A stretch of DNA of 5,618 bases from JBOGED01 sp050743625 (lineage in GTDB: Bacteria; Actinomycetota; Nitriliruptoria; Euzebyales; Egibacteraceae). The translations under genes were made by a program, and so were the position numbers. Below are positions 1 through 4,910 of this stretch, in pieces. Numbering within the stretch: the stretch's first letter is position 1; each line of letters begins with the position of its first letter. The DNA lies in NCBI GenBank assembly GCA_050743625.1, contig JBOGED010000086.1:1-5618 (forward strand), given 5' to 3'. The notes beneath the pieces are model-generated. The model was not told the DNA's origin. It searched no databases and saw only the letters and a program-made list of their open reading frames with translations.

Positions 1-2
1 AT

Positions 3-6
3 AGGA
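3..6 (+). promoter_or_regulatory. Probable ribosome binding site of tldD
   Basis: AGGA lies ten bases before the ATG at 17. An in-frame TAG at 2-4 and the absence of any ATG, GTG or TTG between it and 17 fix the ATG at 17 as the first usable start. The promoter is outside the window. Confidence 0.45.
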
Positions 7-16
7 TGCCGTACCC

Positions 17-1480
17 ATGGAGGAGCTTGCGGAGCTTGCGCTCGATGAGGTGGTCACGGCCGGTGCCACGTACGCCGATGTACGGGCGGTGGAGACGGAC
101 TACGAGTCGCTGACCGTTCAAGACGAGCGGGTCGAGGGGGCCGCACGGCAGACGAGCCGCGGAATCGGCGTACGCGTGATCGCCGGAGGCTCGTGGGGGT
201 TCGCGGCCACGGCCCGCCTGGAGCGGTCCGAGGTCCTGGCCGCGGCACGGCTGGCCGTGCGCATCGCACGCGCGAGCGCGACGGTGCAGCGGCGGCCGGT
301 CCGGCTCGCGCCGTCGGTGCCCGTCACCGCGACGTGGGCCACACCCCACGAGCAAGACCCGTTCGACGTGTCCATCGACGACAAGCTCGACCTTCTGCTG
401 CGCTGCACGGCTGCCGCCAACGCGGTGCCCGGGTTGGCGCTCGCAGTCGGCTCGGCGGACGCGTGGCGGACCCGGACACGGTTCCTGTCGTCGGAGGGGG
501 CGCGGATCGACCAGACCATCCTGCAGGTCGGCGCCGGGGTCGAATGCGTCGCGATCGACGGCGGCGAGGTACAGCGGCGGTCCTTCCCCAACTCCTTCCG
601 TGGGTACTGCGGGTGTGGAGGCTGGGAAGACGTCGTCGCCCTCCACCTGCCCGAGCGCACGCCTCGTTGCGCCGAGGAGGCAGTCGCGCTCCTGTCCGCA
701 CCGGATCTCCCCGCCAGCCAGACCACGCTCATCATCGACGGGAGCCAGCTCGCGCTGCAGGTCCACGAGAGCGTGGGACACCCCTTGGAGCTCGATCGCA
801 TCCTTGGCTTCGAGGCCGCGTACGCCGGAACCTCCTTCGTGGACGTCGGGTCGATCGGCGCGTTGCGCTACGGATCGCCACTGGTAAACCTCACGCTCGA
901 CTCGACGACCCCCAAGGCCATGGGCACGTTCGGGTTCGACGACGAGGGCACCGCCGCCACGCGAGCTCCCCTCGTCGTCGAAGGGGTACTACGCGGAGTA
1001 CTGAGCAGCAGGGAGACCGCACCGGCGCTTGGGAATGGCGCGGTGAGCAACGCGACGATGCGCGCGGACTCGTGGGCGCACATTCCCCTGATCCGCATGT
1101 CGAACATCCATCTCGAGCCCGGGGACGGCACTCTCGACGAGTTGCTCTCCGACACAGGACAGGGTGTCTTTATGACCACCAACCGATCCTGGTCGATCGA
1201 CGACAAGCGCGTGAACTTCCAGTTCGGGTGCGAGATGGCCTTCCAGATCCGCGGCGGGCGGCTCGGCCGTATGTACCGCAACCCGACCTACGCGGGGCGG
1301 ACGACGGATTTCTGGGGCTCATGCGACGCCATCGCCGGCACGCGCGAATGGCGCGTCTACGGCACGCCGAACTGCGGAAAGGGCCAGCCTCCCCAGGTCG
1401 CGAGGGTCGCCCACGGCGCTTCGCCCGGTCGGTTCCGCCACGTCACCGTCGGCACCCCGCGTGCCACGGCAACCGCGTGA
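17..1480 (+). CDS. tldD: TldD-type metalloprotease subunit
   Basis: Catalytic subunit of the cytoplasmic TldD/TldE peptidase. In characterised bacteria this heteromer digests unfolded peptides, removes leader peptides (microcin B17) and helps turn over the antitoxin CcdA. The 487-residue length is normal for the family. The metal site is visible: H250-E-S-V-G-H255 is the HExxxH motif, and C453 in the segment TPNCGKG matches the late cysteine that completes zinc binding. The N-terminal domain covers about residues 5-75 with the usual alternating strand pattern (VRAVETDYESLTVQDERVEG). The C-terminal barrel-like domain starts near residue 235 and includes D379-TGQGV and the conserved NFQFGCEMAFQIRGGRLG stretch. 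The start is fixed by an in-frame stop at 2-4. The stop overlaps the next start as GTGA, so the two subunits are made together. Family assignment is firm; the physiological substrate here is unknown. Confidence 0.95.
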   Translation: MEELAELALDEVVTAGATYADVRAVETDYESLTVQDERVEGAARQTSRGIGVRVIAGGSWGFAATARLERSEVLAAARLAVRIARASATVQRRPVRLAPSVPVTATWATPHEQDPFDVSIDDKLDLLLRCTAAANAVPGLALAVGSADAWRTRTRFLSSEGARIDQTILQVGAGVECVAIDGGEVQRRSFPNSFRGYCGCGGWEDVVALHLPERTPRCAEEAVALLSAPDLPASQTTLIIDGSQLALQVHESVGHPLELDRILGFEAAYAGTSFVDVGSIGALRYGSPLVNLTLDSTTPKAMGTFGFDDEGTAATRAPLVVEGVLRGVLSSRETAPALGNGAVSNATMRADSWAHIPLIRMSNIHLEPGDGTLDELLSDTGQGVFMTTNRSWSIDDKRVNFQFGCEMAFQIRGGRLGRMYRNPTYAGRTTDFWGSCDAIAGTREWRVYGTPNCGKGQPPQVARVAHGASPGRFRHVTVGTPRATATA

Positions 1481-2829
1481 ACCCGCTCCACCGCACGGGG
1501 ATCGAACGGCTCGCGGACGCGGCGCTGGGCGGCGCCGGAGGCGCAGCGGGGATCGAAGCCGTCGTCGAGCACCGCTGGGAGGGCGTCACCCGGTTCGCGA
1601 ACTCGCAGGTCCACCAGAACGTCGCGAGCGTCGACGTCGAGGTCCGCGTCCGCGCGGTCACCTTGGACGGCCGGGTCGGCGTGGCGGTCGCGCACACCGA
1701 CTCGCCGGCCGTGGCGGCCCAAACCGCGGAGCGAGCGCTGCTCATCGCCCGTCGCTCCGTCCCCGATCCGGAGTTCGCTGGCCTTGCTCCTCTCTCCGAG
1801 CCCGGCTCGGTGCCGGTCGACGAGGCCACATTGTGCGCCTCGCCCGAGGACCGGGCCGCCGCCGTCCGGGCGCTGCTTGGCGAGGTAGGCGAGGGGTGGG
1901 AGGCGGCGGGAGCGCTGTCGACGAGCGGCTGCGAGCTGGGCGTCTTCACGACTGAAGGCCAGCGTGCCTACGCGTTGGCCTCTTCGGCGCGGCTCAACCT
2001 CGTGGTGACCGGGCCCTCCTCATCGGGATACGGCGAGGCGGGCGGGCGGTCCCTCGCGGACATCGACGCGGTCGGTGTCGCCCGGACGGCCACCGGCAAG
2101 GCCCGCGCCGGCAGCAATCCCGTGGCGGCTGAAGCCGGCCTCTGGCCGGTGGTCTTGGAGCCGGCGGCAACCGCGACGCTCGTGCAGTTCCTCTGCTGGC
2201 TGGGCTTCGGTGGCCGCGGGTGGTTAGAGGGCCGCACCTTTACCGCGGGCCGGCTCGGCGAGCGGCTGCTGGATGAGTCTGTGACCATCGTCGACGACGC
2301 GCGCTCGCCGCGCTCGCTCGGGCTACCGATCGACTGGGAGGGAACACCAAAGCAGCAGGTCACGATGGTGAACCGTGGAGTGCTCGCTGCCGTCGTACAT
2401 GACCGGCACACGGCCAGGCAAGCCGGTGTGAGCTCGACCGGGCATGGCCTGCCAGCCCCGAACCCGCGCGGACCGGCTGCCCTGAACCCGCTCATGTCCC
2501 CTGGGGACGGCGGCAGCGTGGCGGATCTGATCGCGGGGATGGAGCGCGGGCTGCTGGTCACCCGGTTCCACTACACGAACGTGGAGCATGCCCTCGACAC
2601 CCAGATCACGGGGATGACGAGGGACGGGACCTTCCTCGTGCTCGATGGGCGCATCGCGAGTGCCGTGCACAACCTCCGGTTCACCGACACCATCCTGCGC
2701 GCGCTGGCCCATGTCGACGCGGTGAGCTCCGAGACGGCCTACTCGTCGGAGCTGTTCTTCGGAGGCGGCCATGCGCCAGCCGTCCGGTTGCCGGGCCTCG
2801 TGTTCACCTCGACGACGACGTTCGGCTGA
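1477..2829 (+). CDS. tldE: TldE/PmbA-type protease partner subunit
   Basis: Partner subunit of TldD, 450 residues, the usual size. It has the TldD/PmbA two-domain layout but no HExxxH, as expected for TldE, which shapes the substrate tunnel while TldD holds the metal. Recognisable parts are the N-terminal EHRWEGVTRFANSQVHQN stretch (about residues 31-48), LEP at 227-229 opening the C-terminal domain, TMVNRGVL at 296-303, the glycine-rich GDGGSVADLIAGMERGLLVT segment, and N399-L-R-F-T near the end (known as the NxRFT-type block in PmbA proteins). The GTG start at 1477 overlaps the tldD stop by four bases. There is no Shine-Dalgarno before it, which suggests translational coupling. The same reading frame stays open far upstream inside tldD, but that stretch is low-complexity Arg/Gly/Pro and is a shadow of tldD, so the start at 1477 is preferred. 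Confidence 0.94.
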   Translation: MNPLHRTGIERLADAALGGAGGAAGIEAVVEHRWEGVTRFANSQVHQNVASVDVEVRVRAVTLDGRVGVAVAHTDSPAVAAQTAERALLIARRSVPDPEFAGLAPLSEPGSVPVDEATLCASPEDRAAAVRALLGEVGEGWEAAGALSTSGCELGVFTTEGQRAYALASSARLNLVVTGPSSSGYGEAGGRSLADIDAVGVARTATGKARAGSNPVAAEAGLWPVVLEPAATATLVQFLCWLGFGGRGWLEGRTFTAGRLGERLLDESVTIVDDARSPRSLGLPIDWEGTPKQQVTMVNRGVLAAVVHDRHTARQAGVSSTGHGLPAPNPRGPAALNPLMSPGDGGSVADLIAGMERGLLVTRFHYTNVEHALDTQITGMTRDGTFLVLDGRIASAVHNLRFTDTILRALAHVDAVSSETAYSSELFFGGGHAPAVRLPGLVFTSTTTFG

Positions 2830-3245
2830 TGTCGGAGATGTCCGATCCCGTACCCGTCCTCGCCGTCGCCGCCGTGTGCGTTCGCGACGGGCGGCTGCTG
2901 CTGGTGAAACGAGGGCGCGGTGCAGCGGTGGGCCGGTGGGCGGTCCCTGGAGGGAAGGTCGAGTTCGGCGAGTCGCTCGCGACGGCGGTGCAGCGCGAGC
3001 TGCGTGAGGAGACGGGACTGGAGGGTGTCGTCGGGCCGCTTTGCGGGATCGCCGAGCGTCATGCGGGCGGCCAGCACTACGTCATCCTGGACTTCTGGGT
3101 CGAGGTGCCCAGCGGGTCTCCCGTTGCGGCTGACGACGCCGCCGGGGTCCGCTGGGCGGATCGCCAGGAGCTCGAACGGTTGCCGGTCGTCCCGTTACTA
3201 CGCGAGTTCCTCGCCGAGCATGGAGTCCTCTCCCATCTGCGTTAA
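2829..3245 (+). CDS. Nudix hydrolase, ADP-ribose pyrophosphatase-like
   Basis: Hydrolyses a nucleoside diphosphate linked to another group, using a divalent cation. A complete 23-residue Nudix box GX5EX7REUXEEXGU runs from G42 to L64, with G42, E48, R56, E57, E60, E61 and G63 all present. The upstream RLLLVKRGRGAAVGRWAVPG and downstream HYVILDFW...VRWADRQEL patterns resemble the small ADP-ribose/YjhB-like Nudix subgroup; the exact substrate cannot be read from sequence. It is a single-domain protein of 138 residues with no signal peptide. The ATG at 2829 shares one base with the tldE stop (TGATG); a second in-frame ATG at 2838 is possible. No Shine-Dalgarno is seen, so coupling to tldE is likely. 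The last 48 bases overlap a doubtful minus-strand ORF. No clear intrinsic terminator follows. Confidence 0.95.
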   Translation: MSEMSDPVPVLAVAAVCVRDGRLLLVKRGRGAAVGRWAVPGGKVEFGESLATAVQRELREETGLEGVVGPLCGIAERHAGGQHYVILDFWVEVPSGSPVAADDAAGVRWADRQELERLPVVPLLREFLAEHGVLSHLR

Positions 3246-3458
3246 TCGCCGACGCCAATTCGAGGGGTGCGCCGCCATGGCGGACAGGCGTTTCTCATCG
3301 AGGACGTCCGCGATACGAACGAGGTCGAGGTCTAACAATTCGTCCCCGGAGCAAGGCCACAAGAAAACCCGTCGGTGACGGAAATCACTCAGGTGCGCCA
3401 CGGTCCCGGGCGAGACTTCACAGAACTGCTCATCGTCGGTGATGATGTTCACCCCCAT
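3198..3458 (-). CDS. Possible small hypothetical protein
   Basis: An 86-residue minus-strand reading frame, convergent with the Nudix gene and overlapping its last 48 bases. I do not recognise a family. The product looks protein-like (mixed hydrophobic and acidic, e.g. SGDELLDLDLVRIADVLDEK), and third codon positions are G/C-rich (roughly three quarters), lower than in tldD/tldE. It contains RLSAMAAHPSN (3290 to 3258), which reappears almost unchanged in another minus-strand frame about 390 bases away, with differences mostly at third positions; this is the best sign that the frame is or was coding. Against it: no Shine-Dalgarno precedes the ATG at 3458, the frame is blocked by a stop at 3486-3488, and only a weak promoter-like pair (TTGTGC near 3526-3531, TACAAG near 3502-3507, 18-base spacer) lies upstream. 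It may be the C-terminal remnant of a larger gene. Confidence 0.33.
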   Translation of the reverse strand: MGVNIITDDEQFCEVSPGTVAHLSDFRHRRVFLWPCSGDELLDLDLVRIADVLDEKRLSAMAAHPSNWRRRLTQMGEDSMLGEELA

Positions 3459-3606
3459 CGGGTGTGAGCTGGGGGTCAGGGGAAGTCACTGACGAGCGGT
3501 ACTTGTAACCGGTTGATCACTCACCGCACAAGTTCGCGTTGCGCCATGAGGAACGGCGACCCCAAGCTCACTGATGATTCGAGTTTATCCGTTCAGATAG
3601 GCACGG

Positions 3607-3735
3607 CTATCCCGTGATGAGTCGAAGGTGCGCTCGGGTCCTGGCGGAACCGTTCGACGGGTGTGCGCGCATCGCCGCGAGCCGGTCCTGCTGGGCCGAG
3701 CGCGACGCGACGGCGATGGTCCCATTCCGGGCAAC
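3607..3735 (-). pseudogene. Possible coding remnant sharing an 11-codon block with 3198-3458
   Basis: The minus-strand frame ending at the TAG at 3607-3609 carries RLAAMRAHPSN (3684 to 3652), nine of eleven residues identical to RLSAMAAHPSN in the ORF at 3198-3458. Outside this block the two frames do not resemble each other. The frame stays open to an ATG at 3945, but that upstream half crosses a strong stem-loop and has an unlikely composition, so I read only the downstream part as a former coding segment. The boundary at 3735 is arbitrary. No start or ribosome binding site can be assigned. Confidence 0.25.
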
Positions 3736-3778
3736 CCGGGTGTTAGTGGCCCCGTAGAGGGGTCTATTAACGCCCGGG
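3735..3778 (+). repeat. Long imperfect inverted repeat / stem-loop
   Basis: The left arm 3735-3753 pairs with the right arm 3759-3778 around a five-base loop GTAGA (3754-3758). There are 19 pairs: 16 Watson-Crick and three G-U (3741-3772, 3746-3767, 3749-3763), with one unpaired T at 3765. All three non-standard pairs are G-U in plus-strand RNA and would be A-C mismatches in minus-strand RNA. No T-run follows on either side, so it is not a standard intrinsic terminator. A shorter hairpin at 3727-3739 competes for the base of the left arm. It may be a structured RNA, a folded single-stranded DNA site, or a pair of abutted element ends. Confidence 0.7.
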
Positions 3779-4008
3779 GCCGCTGGATCGTTATGTTCAT
3801 CTTTGTACCGGTCTGTGCCCGCCCGGACCAGGCGGAGACGTTGAGCCTGTGCGGAGCCGGGAGACTCGCAGGATTCATTGAAATGCCCGACTTCATTCAT
3901 CATGGACTTCCCGCCTGTCATGGTCAAGGAACGCCTACCGACCACAACGCGCGAGAAGGGCAGAAGGTTACGCAGTGACCCCCGCGAGGACCCTCCTACC
4001 CGCGCCGC

Positions 4009-4014
4009 TATACT
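4009..4014 (+). promoter_or_regulatory. Putative -10 box for the gene at 4068
   Basis: TATACT differs from the TATAAT consensus by one base and stands out in GC-rich surroundings. It would place the transcription start near 4021 and leave a leader of about 47 bases. The region 17-18 bases upstream (about 3985-3991, GAGGAC) does not resemble TTGACA, so either another sigma factor or an activator is used, or the box is coincidental. Confidence 0.4.
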
Positions 4015-4047
4015 CGCCGCCGTCGGGGGGATGAGTCCCTGGCAGGG

Positions 4048-4055
4048 AAAAGGAG
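4048..4055 (+). promoter_or_regulatory. Ribosome binding site AAAAGGAG
   Basis: A strong Shine-Dalgarno sits 12 bases before the ATG at 4068, slightly long spacing. It decides the start: no other ATG, GTG or TTG in this frame lies between it and 4068. It directly abuts a perfect five-pair hairpin (4036-4048), which shares its first A. Confidence 0.7.
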
Positions 4056-4067
4056 CACATTCGCGTC

Positions 4068-4910
4068 ATGGCTCGCGCCGACCTGCACTATGCCGCCGCG
4101 ATCGACAGCGAGATCTGGCAAGCGAGCCAGGTGGACACCTCGCTGTTCGATCCGCTCGTGCGGGTCGAGGGCGCGTTGCCAGGCACAGCGCGGCCGTTCG
4201 TCGTCGTCCGTGACTATCAAGGTCCCCAAGGCGACTATATCGAGCGGTTCGCGATCCTGGCTCCCGGCGGCCATCGGGTGTGGCAGTCCCCGAACCGGCG
4301 GATCACGTTGACCGGTGAGATGTTCGAGGACCGCTTCACGACGACGATCCCCGACGCCGAGATCGCGAGCGGCGAGGAACACCAGGTCGTCTTCTTCGTC
4401 GGGGACGACGAGGTCGGCTCGATCCCGATGTTCGTCGAAGCGGGATTAGGCGGGGACCCGAAGGTCGCGGCGCGTGAGACGTTCTCCAAGGCCCTCCAGA
4501 AGAGCACGATCATCTGGCTGTCCCTCGCGGAGCACCACGCGGGGCGGCCACGCGCGCGCGGGCGGCGAGGGAGCCAGCCGAAGGCGCTTAACCAGCCCGT
4601 GTGGTACGTGTTCGATGGCGGGATGGTCTATGTCTTCACCGGGCCGACCGAACAGGAGGTCCCGGGGCTGCCAGGCGCTTCGACGGTCGAGATCATCGCG
4701 CGGTCCAAGGACATCCGGAGCCAGGTCTCCCGCGTGCCCGCCACGGTCCGGGTCGTACCGGGAAACGATCCATTGTTCGACCGCATCGGCCAGATGGGAA
4801 TGGGCCGCCGATTGAACCTACCGGACGGCGAGGGTGCCCTCGAGCGCTGGCGTGAGCGGTGCACGCTGGTCGAGCTCACTCCCCAGTTCGGCCACGCGCC
4901 CGCCGCCTGA
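4068..4910 (+). CDS. Two-domain hypothetical protein, C-terminal half split-beta-barrel-like
   Basis: A 280-residue protein that I do not recognise by name. There is no signal peptide or membrane segment, so it is probably cytoplasmic. Residues about 20-125 are strand-rich with a beta-sandwich look (RPFVVVRDYQG, GHRVWQSPNRRITLTGEMFE, EEHQVVFFVGDDEVGSIPMF). A short helix (KVAARETFSKALQKS) and an Arg-rich linker (GRPRARGRRG) join it to a C-terminal part. There IWLSLAEH (149-156), Q176-PVWYVFDGGMVYVFTG and STVEIIARSKDIRSQVSRVPATVRVV recall the pyridoxamine-phosphate-oxidase/F420-binding split beta-barrel, in which similar strands bind a flavin or F420. That link is inferred from pattern only, and ligand residues are not certain. 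The gene stands alone behind its own candidate promoter and a strong ribosome binding site. Its end overlaps the convergent lipoprotein gene by 35 bases. Coding status is firm; function is not. Confidence 0.85.
   Translation: MARADLHYAAAIDSEIWQASQVDTSLFDPLVRVEGALPGTARPFVVVRDYQGPQGDYIERFAILAPGGHRVWQSPNRRITLTGEMFEDRFTTTIPDAEIASGEEHQVVFFVGDDEVGSIPMFVEAGLGGDPKVAARETFSKALQKSTIIWLSLAEHHAGRPRARGRRGSQPKALNQPVWYVFDGGMVYVFTGPTEQEVPGLPGASTVEIIARSKDIRSQVSRVPATVRVVPGNDPLFDRIGQMGMGRRLNLPDGEGALERWRERCTLVELTPQFGHAPAA

Larger units (their letters stand above)
3459..4067. other. Long intergenic region, repeat-rich, no secure gene
   Basis: About 600 bases without a convincing gene. Compared with its flanks it is less GC-rich, with patches such as 3571-3600 and 3790-3805 that are unlike the coding sequence. 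It holds overlapping small inverted repeats at 3596-3611 (GATAG/CTATC) and 3602-3616 (CACGG/CCGTG), an 8-base palindrome AACCGGTT at 3507-3514, a minus-strand coding remnant ending at 3607, a long stem-loop at 3735-3778, a five-pair hairpin at 3819-3835 (CCGCC/GGCGG), and the promoter and leader of the gene at 4068. I looked for tRNA T-arm and acceptor pairing around TTCGA at 3653-3657 and found none. No CRISPR-like array is present. Confidence 0.6.

Noticed and set aside
54..801. Minus-strand frames opposite tldD.
   Set aside because: Ser/Arg-rich composition without motifs, lying wholly opposite a firm gene.
193..1476. A very long plus-strand frame continuous with tldE across most of tldD, suggesting an 878-residue protein.
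   Set aside because: The first 428 codons give an Arg/Gly/Pro-rich sequence with no family features, while the tldD frame has full family motifs. It is a high-GC shadow; only the part from 1477 is real.
3272..3283. 12-base perfect palindrome CCGCCATGGCGG as an operator or terminator.
   Set aside because: It lies inside the shared 11-codon block, and the second copy of the block does not keep the palindrome, so it looks incidental.
3369..3381. CCGTC/GACGG hairpin as the terminator of the tldD-tldE-Nudix cluster.
   Set aside because: Only five pairs, more than 120 bases after the last stop, and no T-run follows.
3640..3700. TTCGA at 3653-3657 as a tRNA T-loop.
   Set aside because: Flanking bases do not form a five-pair T-stem, and no acceptor or anticodon arm can be placed on either strand.
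3732..3796. Integron attC-like site: CAAC before and GTTATG after an imperfect stem with GTTAG and TTAAC at its inner ends.
   Set aside because: The right spacer is about 18 bases against 6 on the left, the outer boxes do not fit RYYYAAC/GTTRRRY, and no integrase or cassette structure is near.
3628..3978. A 116-residue plus-strand frame through the intergenic region.
   Set aside because: It runs through the long stem-loop, lacks a ribosome binding site and shows no recognisable protein pattern; only its last 31 codons have a plausible start signal.
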